A DNA stretch of 64,000 nt from Manis javanica (Eukaryota > Chordata > Mammalia > Pholidota > Manidae), in contig NC_133169.1 in assembly GCF_040802235.1 (NCBI RefSeq), forward strand, positions 46,135,034 through 46,199,033. The letters are read 5' to 3'. A program made the translations under genes and the position numbers. The notes under the pieces were generated by a model. That model made no database searches and had not been told where the DNA came from. It saw nothing but the letters and a program-made list of their open reading frames with translations. Position 1 is the first letter of the stretch. Each line of letters starts with the position of its first letter. Positions 49,700 to 60,956 of the stretch are shown here, piece after piece.

Positions 49700-51395
49700 T
49701 CCTCTTTGCCTTGATTGAGATGAGGTTGTTTCCTGAGGCCTCCCCACAAGCCCTCTCAACTAGGCATTACTCACTCCCCTACATCTGTCACACCTCAGAG
49801 TCCTTCTCATCTCCAGTGCAGGCTGGAGATTATTACTCTTGCATTCTTCTGTCTTTGCAGCTCATTTTATTTAACGATACCATATTTTCCTTCATTTTCA
49901 CTGAAATCCATTGCCCTCAATTGCTGAACACTTTGGTGCCTAGATCAGTTTTCCTCTTCACTCCAAGACTTGCCATCCTCCTGTGCATGTATGTATGTAT
50001 GTGTGTATCTGGTCAATCAGTCTTGTATCATAGTTGGTCAGCTCTTTGACCTCACCAAATTCTATAGCTGTGGCGTCCTACTCCAGAACCTATTACCATG
50101 ACCATCCCCTTGTCCTGCAATGACCCCAAATTGTCCATACCTCGAAATACAAAATGCAAACATCTTACATTCTGATTGCCAACTCCCCCTATCACCTTTA
50201 GTCCCTCCTTTTTCTCCCAGTTTATCGGGACTTTCCTATCCTGCCTACACACCATGATCTATCATTTCAAAAACTCTCATCAATGCTTCTCATTCCCCAT
50301 CCATATGTCCTTTTATCACATGTATCTAACAAAACCTTCACACAGCATTAATCCAATGTATGACTTCAATTCTGCATGTGAACTGAGTGCTGTTAGAGAA
50401 AATTGAAATAACTTCTTGTTATAACCTGTTTCCATCCTCAACTAACCCATGAATACTGCCTGGCAATCTTTCCTTACATCTTCTGAAGTACTCTCTAATC
50501 CCCATTTCCAACCACTTCACTTGTCAAGTCCCTTCACCTACCCAAGCCTTGCCCCTTTTTACTTGAATAAAGCTACATTTCCCACCTCAGAAAGAACAAA
50601 GTCATGTAACTCCTTCAGATTCCGCAAATATCAAGTTAATCAATCCCATCAGCCCTTCCATCCACTTTTTTCTTTCTACCTCCTTTGCTGGTTATCTCCT
50701 AACTAGTCTCCCAACCATACAACTGCTAATATGATCTATGTAATGTGAGACTCTTTTTCCTAATCACAGTTTTTCAATGATCACCATTGTCTCTCATATT
50801 AATTACTGTTTCTTCATATGCTCCACATGCATTCTCTCACCAAGACCAGAAGACTCTACTGTAAAATATATTCCAAATCTCTAACCCCTTCACTATCTCC
50901 ACTGCCTTGACTAAACCCAAGCCACCAACACCTCTTATCTTCTAAATGATATCACCACATTCTTTTTACTCTCCTGCAATCCCACAACAACCCCTGCAAT
51001 CTATACAACTGCCTCAATGGCCTTTCTGAACACATCTTATTTCTGCTTAAGAGTCTTTAATAGCTCTCTGTAAATAATCTGTCTGAATTCCAAATTCTTT
51101 ACAGGGACCTCAAGGCCCTTTACAATATGACCCCTACTTACTTCCCCCATCTTCTCTCTCATCACTCAATCACCTTACTTCATCAAAGGTTCCAACACTT
51201 GCAGATGTTCTAATAAGACCCTGTGCACACTTCATAATACTTAGCACATACACTGCAACTGTTTATTTCTGTCTCATGTAATACATACTAAACTACTTTT
51301 AGGAAGAAACTGTCTTTTCACTGCTGCATTCCAAGTGTCTATCATGGTATCTGGAACACAGCAGGCACTGAATAAATATTTGTTAAATGAACAAA
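49700..51395 (+). repeat. L2 LINE, plus strand, ending in the L2 tail
   Basis: From about 50640 the order of L2 ORF2 end and 3' UTR is clear: 'ctaactagtctcccaacc', 'gtctttaatagctctctg', 'caaattctttacagggacc', 'tcaaggccctttacaatatgacc', and the tail 'atctggaacacagcaggcactg' then 'aataaatatttgttaaatgaac'. The frames at 49711-50706 are pyrimidine-rich pieces of this DNA, not genes. Confidence 0.65.
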
Positions 51396-51464
51396 TTGGA
51401 TACAAAGGTATGATAAATGCATAATGTGCTTAGTGAGCTATTAATTAGCTTATTAATGCTGAGC

Positions 51465-52330
51465 TGATAGAAGATAAAGGAAAGCAATAGGTAAGCCCAG
51501 ATCATGGAGTGCTGTGAATGTCATTCAGAGAAGAGTGAACTTCTAATGTGTCAGGAAGAAGTCAGTGAAGGATTTTTAAGCCAATGACATGTCATCAGAT
51601 TTACATCTTAGAAAGATGTAATGTAGTGAATAAATTAGACTTGGAGTAAAGAAACTGGTAAGAAAGCAATTGCAAAAGTCAAAATGAGAGACGAAGGCAT
51701 ATACAAAAAGCCTAAGTGGGAATAACAAAGGCATGATATAATCAGGTAAAATTTAGGAGATAGAATCAATAGAATTTGGTAAGTGACTGAATGTGAGAGG
51801 TAAGAATTAGGGAGAGAAAAGCAGAAATTCACTGTTTCTGAGTTAGGGATCTAAGATCAGAGTAGACAATGCTGTTAAGAAGATGATCTGAGAGAAGGAG
51901 AAAGACTGCAGCTACAAGGGAATGTAAGGTCAAGCAAAGGAATTTTGAATAGCAGGGACTCGAGTGTCTTTATGAGCTGAAAAGAAGGGACAGAGTAGGC
52001 AGAAACTGGAGATACAGAAGAAAAATAGGTTACCTACTGATAGATCAAGGCCTTTGAGGTGATGGGGAAAAAGTAGTAGTAAAGCATTAGCAGAAAAATT
52101 ATTCCTGAACAGAAGAAGGAATACTGCCTCAAGGAGTAAAAAGGAAAGGTTTGGTTGGGTTGCAGAGACATTTATCAAGAACAGAAAAATAAGGCAAGAA
52201 GCTGAGGTAGTATGTGAGAGACAACAATCTCTTCTGGGGTTTAGGCAAAGACTCTGGGATGAGGGAAGGAAAGGTTTGCAAGAGCTGCAGAGGAAATAGA
52301 AGAGAGAACTGATCAAAGACAGGCAAATGA
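51465..52330 (-). repeat. L2 remnant, minus strand, second part
   Basis: Minus-strand L2-like text includes 'agtcagtgaaggatttttaagc' and 'aatgacatgtcatcagatttac' near 51555-51605, then 'aaagcaattgcaaaagtcaaaatgagag'. The 128-codon frame at 51930-52316 is its shadow. Confidence 0.5.
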
Positions 52331-52891
52331 ATTGATAAGTAGTATCTACAGGCCAGGGCCCTAGGCTAAGCTACTATTATAGGAAACTACAAATTTGTAG
52401 AGGTACCAGTTCACCTAGTTTTATAATTTTACTAGCAGGACTAGCTGCCTGGGTCTAGAATCAAAGAAGGTAGATGGAATGATCAGTATTAAGAACAGGA
52501 TGGGGATAGTACAAGAAAGTAAGTTTAGGGAACAGCTAATGCTAGGAAAAATGCAAAGGGGTTTAAAGCACTAGAGAGCTTCATGTCAGAAGCAAAACAA
52601 ACATTTGACAGTGAAAATGAGAAGTGAAGAATAATATAATAAGAGGATATGGTAGGGTATTAAAACAGTATTTCAAAGCTAGAGTAGCAAAGTCTAAAAT
52701 TATAGTTACGGAAGTCAGTTGCAAAAGTGAAGTAAAAAATTGAAATCCATGAAGTTGTAGAGGCAAGGAACTCTCAGGCTGGATGGTTCAAATAGTGAAA
52801 AATCACTCAAGAGGAAATGGGATGTATTTGCTGTAGAAATATCTAATACCTAGAAAGATACATACCACCAGAAATGTTTCAATCTACTTAC
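52331..52891. other. intron-like sequence
   Basis: No gene is seen. The flank is purine-rich and may be a continuation of the minus-strand L2. The donor GTAAGTAG of the next exon ends it. Confidence 0.4.
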
Positions 52892-52999
52892 CCATAAAGA
52901 TTCCATGTAAGATTTATGACAATCTATATGCAATGTGTGGCCACGGATCTGTACATAAACACTTCCTTCCCAGCCAACTGATACTGCCAGAGACAAGAA
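52892..52999 (-). CDS. candidate coding exon of an unidentified minus-strand gene
   Basis: The acceptor has a twelve-T tract (tttttttttaagag|TTC) and the donor is TTATGG|GTAAGTAG. The 108-nt exon is fully open in phase 0-0: FLSLAVSVGWEGSVYVQIRG, then HTLHIDCHKSYMESLW. It fits both the 57.7-kb exon upstream and the 48.2-kb exon downstream in phase. The pattern of alternating hydrophobic residues in SVYVQIRGHTLHIDC suggests two beta strands. No family was recognised. Confidence 0.65.
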
Positions 53000-53379
53000 C
53001 TCTTAAAAAAAAAAAGAAAAGAAGAGAAAAAAGAAAAATACAATTAATTTTAAAGAAGTTTAAACAGACCTAAATATACCCACATAAACCTCTGAATGAT
53101 TTTTTATTATACTACCATGAACTTTGTATTTTTGTGACACAACACTTGACTTGACAGCCCTAAGCCAATATCTTTAAACTTGAAACTTCCTGAAGTTTTA
53201 GCTTCCAAATATCTCTGTACATAATGAAAGAAAAATTTTGAATTAGTCTTTCTCCACCGCATAAAATACAAGCTCCCAATGTTATACCACAGCTCAGTGT
53301 GGACTATGCTGCTGATGATCACTTGGCATGGCCTGCAGGGTACTCACCTCTCTACAGCCGCTGACACGAATGGCTTCCT
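53000..53379. other. intron-like sequence
   Basis: No gene is seen in the stretch leading into the L2-like block. Confidence 0.35.
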
Positions 53380-54010
53380 TCGCCTGCCTGTTTCCCTCTG
53401 GCTTCTGCAGTGCTGCTCTCTTGGCTTTTCTCCAATTTCTTTAGCCATTTAGTTTACACCTCCTTTTAAGACTCTTTCTTTGCCTCTTCAATGTTTATAT
53501 TCCTCAAAGTTCTATTCTTAGTGCTGCTCCCTTCTCCTTCAAACTATTTTCCCTGAGTGATTCAATCAGTAAATGTAACTATCTTCCAAGCCTAGATCTC
53601 TCCAGAACTCAAAAAAAAAAAAAAAAACTCAGCTGCAACCAGAAATCTCCACACTGATGGCCCTCAGATAATATAAAACCAGTGGGTCAAAAACTTGTCA
53701 TTTTCTCCATGCATTTTTCTTTCCCTTTTGGTTTAAAAACTCTACAATCTATTAAGTCACGAAATCAGAAAACTAAGAGATATTTTCTATAATCACATCC
53801 TTTCCTTACACTAATACAACAATATGTATTACTTCTCAAGCCACAGATTTTGACCTCTCTTCATTCCCACTATAACATTCAAGTCTGTATCATTTGTTGT
53901 GGGGGAGGGAGTTCTTTAAAATAAAGTTCCTTAACTGGTCTCCTTGACTCCAATTTCTGCTCTCCATGATGTGTCGTCCACACATCTTTCTAAAGTAAAA
54001 ATGTGCTCAT
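53380..54010 (+). repeat. L2 LINE remnant, plus strand
   Basis: 'tttaagactctttctttgcc', 'cagccaagcc'-like text, 'ctagatctctccagaactc', an A run, 'ctgatggccctcagataatata', then 'ggtctccttgactccaatttctgc' and 'acatctttctaaagtaaaaatg' follow the L2 ORF2 end order. Confidence 0.6.
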
Positions 54011-55923
54011 AAGAATAACCCTAAAAAGTATCTTAACATTAACAAGGGTTTCATATAATACGCACAAAAAGGAAACCAAGATTATGTAAGCAAAATACAT
54101 AGCCTTTTGAGAGTTAATTGCCTTCTCCTTCCCTGCTAATTCCTTCCCTTTAAATCTATAAACAGGCTAAAACTTTTCTTCCTAAAATAATTTTCTTTGA
54201 ATTTTCCTTTAGCCTCTGTTAAACAGCATTTGGGCCTGAACTTGACTTCACCTCCCTGAGTCTGTAGTACGTACATGGCCAAGCCAGAGCAGCATTAGGC
54301 CCAAGGTCTGACATGAGACCGTATATGAAGAAAGATTTGAGAGCCATCAAAACTGAGTAAACCTTTATATTTTATTTTTATGTTGAAAAGAAACATATGG
54401 TAATGTAAGATGACCAAATCATCTTTAAACAATAGTAAACAAAGTCCCAACATTAAATCAAGACTCTTCATAAGCATCTGAAAGTTGAAATTATTACACA
54501 GTGCAAAATGCCTTCCCAGCTGATTTAAAGATGTGCAGCCACAGAAATCAAATCCTCACAGCAGGTGCGCTAGCTTTTAATGTTAAAAATCAGAAAAACA
54601 ACAGGAGACCTGTTCATCTCTGCTTTATTCTTCGGAGCTGCTTGAAGTAGAAGCAGATGCTGGTATTAGTTCATTTTAGAATAGTTGGTAGTCAGTTAAT
54701 AAACAAGCTGTTCTCTTTGACAATGTCTTATGAAAATGTAATTAATCTTTTTAACTAAAGCAGTTAACTTCTAAAACTGAAAATACAATGTCATTTGTCT
54801 ATGCAGCTTTAGATTTCTTATTTGAAATCTGCTAGGTTCAAAAAAAGCATGAAAACACTTACTAACATGAGACAAATATTTTAGGACGATTTCAATGATA
54901 TGCCCAACTGCCGCTGTGCTAACTGCTTAACACTACATCTTCACAACCTCAATATTTATTAAAACCTGGTGGTATTATCCTTGTTTACAAAAAAGGAATG
55001 AAAAGTTTATCAAGATTACTCAGTTATAAGTGATAGAGACCAATTTCAAACCCAAGTCTATCTGACTCTAAAGTTCAGGTTCCCTTGCTACTACATCACC
55101 TCTTTCATATAAAATGCTTCTAGTGTCGACCATAAATTCACAGTCTTACATGACTAAAATTCTACATGTCAACTTTGTAAAATTTGATCAGAGGAAAGCA
55201 GAAACTACACAACGTAATTTCATAATCAGTACTAGTGCCCTTTGGCACTGCTCTGAGTAGTATCTCTGGCTACAAAACTCTATGCTAAAGTAATTCAAGA
55301 AGAAATCCAGTAAAGCATTTATAACACATGTTGCATATGCTACTCTCTGAATGGAATATAAAACCAATATAAGAAATGGCCCTAAATGTCTAGAGGTATA
55401 TAGTCCAGGGAGCACACCATGTATACATACAATAACCATTATGAAAGTACATAAAAGTATTAATACAAGAATAGACTCTCACAATCACTAGCAGAAATAT
55501 AGCAGAGAGTCAGACAAGTTCAGAGCATTTTTACAAAAGAGATTTTTTTCTAAAAATGAGTAATTATCCTTGAAGCAAAAAAGGATCCTACTTTTTCTCT
55601 CTGTTATTAGATCACTCCTTCCCTCAAAATTATTTCACTCCTAGGTCTGGATCATATTTTGATTGAATCAAGTTATTTTTCTTTCTATTTGGCTTTAGGA
55701 TTCATTTTTACTCATTTACTCTAAAGTGATTCAAAATGATAAAATTAAAACTAGTGTTGTGGCAGGAAACTAAAATCTAAATGAAAGTTGTAGTAAATTT
55801 CTGCAAAAGCAGAACTTAGCACAACTGTACAATTATCTTTAAAATGAAGATATCTGTTAGTGTCTGAATAATAAAATAATATATATAAGCTTTCAAAAAT
55901 TCAAAGGAATAATCAATAAAAAG
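54011..55923. other. intron-like sequence with a MIR at 54905-55110
   Basis: Minus-strand MIR text is visible at 54905-55110 ('ctgcttaacactacatcttcacaacctc', 'acctggtggtattatccttg', 'gttccctt'-like end). Elsewhere this is unique AT-rich sequence without a supportable gene. Open frames at 54295-54477 and 55188-55439 lack support. Confidence 0.5.
54905..55110 (-). repeat. MIR SINE remnant
   Basis: The reversed MIR order runs from 'aactgcttaacactacatc' through 'ggtggtattatccttgtttac' and 'caatttcaaacccaagtc' to 'ttcaggttcccttgctactac'. Confidence 0.65.
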
Positions 55924-56352
55924 TGTTAGGAATGTTAGGTGGCAAGACAGACATGAGCAGCCAGAAAAGGGGAAGATAAGGTTCAAAGAAGAAGCCACCC
56001 AAACTCTGCCCAGGGAGGGGGTCCCGTGTGGAGACAGCAAAGGCTTTGCAGGGAGATAACTTCCTCCCCTCCCCAACCAGACCACAATAGACTAAATATG
56101 CTCTCTGAGAGGGGTGACTGTATACAAGGACCTATAAATCAAATAATCCCACCTTGCCAGTCAAACAGGTGCCTCCTAACCAGAATTCAATAGACAAGCC
56201 TCCCACCTAACAAATCGAGGCCTTTATCTACCTTGACTCTGGCCTACTCCTCCCTTGGAGTATATTCAAATAAAACTTGCCCTCTGCTTTGCCATTGTGT
56301 CTCTGCCTTTCAATTCTTACTGCAAGTGGGAACAAGGACTCAGGAAACAACA
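55924..56352 (+). mobile_element. solo LTR of an endogenous retrovirus
   Basis: A block of about 430 bp starts TGTTAGGAATGTT and ends AGGAAACAACA, so it has TG...CA borders. It carries an AATAAA at 56269 about 30 bases before CATTGTGTCTCTG, in the usual R/U5 order. It is richer in GC than its flanks, and no gag, pol or env text adjoins it. The exact ends and the 4-6 bp target duplication could not be confirmed. The family is probably a gamma-type (class I) LTR, but this is not certain. The short minus-strand frame at 55816-56085 is a shadow. Confidence 0.6.
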
Positions 56353-56504
56353 AATGTATGAAATACATCCTTTTTCAAAATAATGAAAATTTCATTTAAA
56401 ACCTTCTGAAAATATGTGGAAGCATAATCCTCATTACCTAACCCAAACTGCATTATAAAGCCTAACCTGAGCCCTCCTAAATGGGCTACCTTGAATATTA
56501 AAAA
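56353..56504. other. unique sequence between LTR and MIR
   Basis: Nothing assignable. Confidence 0.35.
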
Positions 56505-56740
56505 CAACACTTCACATTTACACTGACCTTTATTATGTATAAAGTGATCTAAAGAAATTTCTAACCTGGTGGGTTACTGCATCAAAGACCACTATATGCC
56601 CTATTTTACAGATAAGGAAATTGAGCCTTTGAGTGTTTATATAGCCAAGCTCATATTGCTAAGAAATGGAAGAATCAGAATGACAACACACTTTTTCTGA
56701 TCTGGGACTCTTTATAATCCATACGACACCTCTGTAACTA
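56505..56740 (-). repeat. MIR SINE remnant
   Basis: The reversed MIR order is present: 'ttcacatttacactgaccttt', 'atgccctattttacagataagg', 'aaattgagcctttgagtg', 'agccaagctcatattgctaag' and 'ctgatctgggactctttataatc'. Confidence 0.7.
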
Positions 56741-57639
56741 GAGACATCATCTCCTCAAGAATCCACCAAAATTTTTCTCCTCTGTCCACCCAACTGAACC
56801 GTACTACTCTGACTGTTAACATCGCTAGGCCAATTCCTGGTTATCTGATTAAGTAATCTTTCCTCCACCTGTACTACTAGTTTCTTATAATTAATCTAGT
56901 GTATTATGAGCAATAATTTCATTAGCTAACCAAAAATAATGTTGCACTTTGTATTTTAAGCATTTAAAGTTATTATTATATGTTTACTTAATTCAAAACA
57001 CAGTAGATCCAAAAAAAAAAAACAGGTGAAAGAACACTTCATTTGATAATCTAGTCAGGAAACACTAGAAGTGGTATGGAAATTTTATAAAGAAGTTAAC
57101 AGTGCTTTTGCTAATAAATAAATAAAGTTGATCTTCCAAGTTTTAGGATGCCTGAGTGCTAGAGCCCCTAGGTGCAAAGAGCTGGAAATAAAACAAGCTC
57201 ACAAAAAGAAACCATAAAAGCATGAATTAAATATGACCTTACTTTACATTTTAGAAGTATCATAATGAGAGTATACTGTGTATCTTTAAATAAAGGTAAA
57301 AGAAGGCAAAAATCTTCATAAAATATTTGTATATCAAAAGATTTTATAAATATTTACATTCCATTGAACTGAATTTGTATGCCTCATAATAAATAACGTT
57401 TAAAACAAAGGTATAATATCTATAACCTGAGATTATTATTTATTGTTTACAATCCATTTCTTTTACTTTTTAAAGATTTCTATTTCCTTACAATCCACAC
57501 ATTAAGTTTTTTTCTAACAAACGTCTAGATTCCAAATTAGAATGACATTTCGTAGAAGAAAAAATTTAGAATAACACTCTGGAGAGAAATAACCATCAAT
57601 TTTTCAGAAAAAAATACATGTGAAAAAAAGAGTACTTAC
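56741..57639. other. intron-like unique sequence
   Basis: AT-rich sequence with no gene recognised. Confidence 0.4.
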
Positions 57640-57800
57640 ATCCTTAAAGTAATGCTATAATAATGAAAGCCTCACATAATGAACAGCTGCACATGTGTCC
57701 CAAGGGTAAATCTGCTCCTCTTCAGTGACAGGCAGCTTTTTTGACTCGATGTTGTCATGCATTGCCCCAAAATTACATTAACAACAGAGATAATAGCTCA
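57640..57800 (-). CDS. candidate first coding exon with an in-frame TAG
   Basis: An acceptor-like gtttgttatttag|TGAG at 57801 is followed by a short leader and an ATG at 57762-57760 (GGGGCAATGC, a G at -3). The frame MHDNIESKKLPVTEEEQIYP, then WDTCAAVHYVRLSLL, meets TAG at 57655-57657, then HYFKD and a strong donor GAT|GTAAGTAC. An inner donor TAT|GTGAGG at 57675 avoids the stop. Both donors leave phase 0 and join the 53.0-kb exon. With the stop, reading ends at 35 codons. The upstream in-frame TAA is what makes the ATG plausible as the start. Confidence 0.45.
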
Positions 57801-57990
57801 CTAAATAACAAACTTATATACCTGAGTCACCAAGAAAAGTTGTTATCTACCTCCAGCTACTTTAATTTTTTCCACTATTAGAATATTTTTAAAGACCTAA
57901 AGTGGTAATCTAATTTCCTTCTATACAGTAAATAAAGCTTCAAATATAGCAATTTTTTAAAAATAACACTAAAATATCAGTATGAACTCT
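57801..57990. other. unique sequence
   Basis: Nothing assignable apart from the splice-like acceptor at its lower edge. Confidence 0.35.
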
Positions 57991-58050
57991 GTGGATGGAT
58001 GGATGTGTGGGTGGATGGATGGATGAATGGATGGATAGATGGATGTATGG
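57991..58050. repeat. (GGAT)n microsatellite, imperfect
   Basis: GGAT units with interruptions (GTGTG, GAATG, GATAG, GTATG) over about 60 bases. Confidence 0.85.
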
Positions 58051-58859
58051 AGTCACTGACGATGGTTTACAAAATCTGTCCACTGAAAAAATCTAGAAGT
58101 CATGACTCTCCAGTATCAATAAACTTCCTTCCTAAACATATTATTTCTCACTAACAGGAAATAGTGATCCTTGGAGAAAAAGCTGAGTACAGGGCTGGGG
58201 AGAAGCACAAGGTGAACTATAATTGTGTGTAATAAAGAGCAAGGAAGTATTCAAACATGGAGTGGTCAGGGCACTAAAGCAATTTCAATTGGCCAAATTT
58301 GAGAAAATTTGAGCATTAAAAATAATGATAATAACAGATAACATATTCACTAATTCAGGAAAGGATTCCAAGTAAAAGGGGGTAAGGATAAATTATCAGA
58401 GTCAAAATATAGAGTATCATCATATAGATTACCTATCACCTTAACCAAGTAATCAGACGTGGTTGGCATCACCAACAATAAGACAAACTGGCACTATGAG
58501 CCTTCTGATATGACAAAATGGTAAGGAACATCATCTATACAATGCCATTACCAAAATTGGTAATGGCATTTAACTTGAATCCAATGATAAGGAAGTAATC
58601 ACACAAATCCGGAAAATGAGACACACTACAGAACTGGACTCTTGAATTTTTTAAGAAGCGGTAGCAAAAACTGTTTTAGATTAAAGGGGACTAAGGAAAT
58701 GACAAGCAAATGCAATACATGATTATTTTCTTGGCTTTTGGACCAAAAAAAAAAAAAATCCGCTACAACTGGGAAAATTTAAATATAGAAATAGATGATA
58801 TAATTAAATTTCTTTGATATGATAATGGTATTCAGTGGTTCTAAAAGCAATACCCTTGA
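58051..58859. other. unique sequence, no gene
   Basis: AT-rich sequence upstream of the L1. An A run of thirteen lies at 58745-58757. Nothing could be assigned. Confidence 0.4.
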
Positions 58860-60130
58860 GGAGAGCAGGAAAGATGGTAGCATGAGAAGTGAACTAGAAC
58901 TAATTTCCAAAACCACATATAACATGAAAACACAGCAAATACAACTAATCTTGAAAGAGTGACCAGAAGGAAACACCAGCAGACATTACATCTGGGGAAA
59001 ATAGAAGACCTCAAGGAAAAGGGTAAAGTAGCAAAGCCACAATTGGACAGAACCAAGCCCTCTCCCCAAACCCAGCACACAGGCAGGAGGAACAGAAATG
59101 GAGGAGGGAAGAACTAGAAGCCTAGGACTCTAAATACCCAGCCCTGAAGATCTACTCTAGGACCACGAAACCACATTGCATGGTGCTCTGGAAATTAAAG
59201 GGGTTGGAAGGCAGGGACAGGTGGAACACTTGGGCAGACTGAGATTCCAGCCACTTATATAGAACAAGTACCCAAAAGCAGCCACTAAAGGACAAGACAA
59301 AGGCAGAAGCATTGAAATACTTTCCAACAGTGAGAGGGCTGCTAAAGGGGCAAGGATTACACAGAGCTTGCTGCTAAGGAGGAAGGATAAGTAGACAAAA
59401 TTGTCCCAGCACACTCAGCCCATCAGGATGGGAACTTTCAGGAGTTTCAGGAGCTCCATCCCCCTAGCAGACAATGCAGCCTCGAGGGCCCCCACCACCA
59501 TAAGCAGCCAGCCACTCCTTCCTCCTGGTCAGCTCCTGCTCACAAAGCTGCTAACCCCTCCATGGTGCCACATCAGCAGGAGGGCAGCACCCAATACAGC
59601 GGCTAAAGGGGTGTAACACAGAGGCCGCTCCCTGCATGCTTCACTAACTGGCCCTGGCAGTTCAGGCAGACACTGTGGCCATGAATCAGGAAAGAGCTCC
59701 ATCATCCTGTCAGGCACCATTGCCACATACCTGCAATCAATGTGAACACCCCAGAGAGTAAAGATCCTGGCAACTAGAGGGAGTGAATTACACAAAGTTT
59801 TCATTCCATAGGATTCAAGTAGGAAAGAAATGGCAAAAGAACCTAGCTCAATCCAAAATCCCTAAAACACTAGAGAGGAGAGTGAAACCAAGATAACCAA
59901 TCTTCTCAATAAAGATTTCAAAGTAAAAATCATAAACATGCTCACAGAGCTACAAAAACATATTCAAGATCTCAGGGACAATTCAAGATAGACATAGAGA
60001 CTTTGAAAAATACAATAGCTGAACTGAACCATACAATGGAAGGGTTTAAAAGCAGATTAGAAGAGTGACAGGAGACTCAATGGAGTACAAATTACAGAAC
60101 AGGAACACAGAGAGGCTGAGGCAGAGAGAG
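58860..60130 (+). promoter_or_regulatory. L1 5' UTR (internal promoter region)
   Basis: Sequence before ORF1, with 'aaccaagccctctccccaaaccc' near 59052 and CAG-rich text near 59470-59560. It corresponds to 36.26-37.29 kb on the other strand. The minus-strand frame at 59529-59804 is a shadow. In the family, this region drives transcription from inside the element. Confidence 0.65.
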
Positions 60131-60135
60131 AAAAA

Positions 60136-60670
60136 ATGATCCCCAGAAATGAAAGAATATTAAGAGAGCCATGTGACCAATCCAAAAGGAACAATATTCA
60201 CATTATAAAGATACCAGCAGAAGAGAGAGGAAAAGGGATAAAGAGGGTCTCTGAAGAAATAATCATTGAAAACGTCCCCAATCTGGGGAAGGAAAGTCAC
60301 ACAGGCCACGGAAGAGCACAGATCTCCCAACAAAAAAGACCCAAGGAAGATAACACCAGGACATACAATATTTGAAATGGCAAAGATCAAGGATGAGGAC
60401 AGAATATTAAAAACAGCCAGAGAGAGAAAAAAGATCACATACAAAGGTAAACCCATCAGGCTATCATCAGACTTCTCAACAAAAATGTTACAGGCCAGAA
60501 GGGAGTGGCAGGATATACTTAATGTAATGAAACAGAAGGTACTTGAACCAACAATACTCTACTCAGAAAGATTATCATTTAAATTTGAAGAAGGGATTAA
60601 ACAATTTCCACATAAGCAAAAATTGAGAGAATTTAACTTCTTCCACAAACTGTCTCCACACTGTTCCTAA
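60136..60670 (+). pseudogene. L1 ORF1 remnant, broken
   Basis: Two overlapping frames carry the family text: 60136-60375 (MIPRNERILREPCDQSKRNN) and 60266-60670, with FEMAKIKDEDRILKTARERK, KGKPIRLSSDFSTKMLQARR, EWQDILNVMKQK and FKFEEGIKQFPHKQKLREF. The C-terminal half of ORF1p is thus nearly intact but out of frame with the upstream part. The trimerising coiled coil is lost. Confidence 0.75.
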
Positions 60671-60956
60671 GGCTAAATAGCTGTTACAGGAACAAATAAA
60701 ACCATAGTAAGGAAAGTGGAACAATTAATTACTAAACAAATGCAAAATTAAATCAACTACCACAAAGTCAGACAAGGGATAGACAAAGAGTACAGATTAT
60801 GACACCTAATATACTAAATCAGGAGGAGGAAGAAAAGGAGGGGGAAAAATAACATTTAGATTGTGTTTGTAATAGCATTACATGAGTTAAGTTAGACTAT
60901 GAGATAGAAAGAAAGTCACCCTTGAACCTTTGGTAACCACAAATCTAAAGCCTGCA

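Noticed and set aside
51930..52316. 128-codon minus-strand frame rich in Leu, Phe and Ser
   Set aside because: It lies in L2-derived DNA. The hydrophobic run comes from pyrimidine-rich composition, not from a membrane protein.
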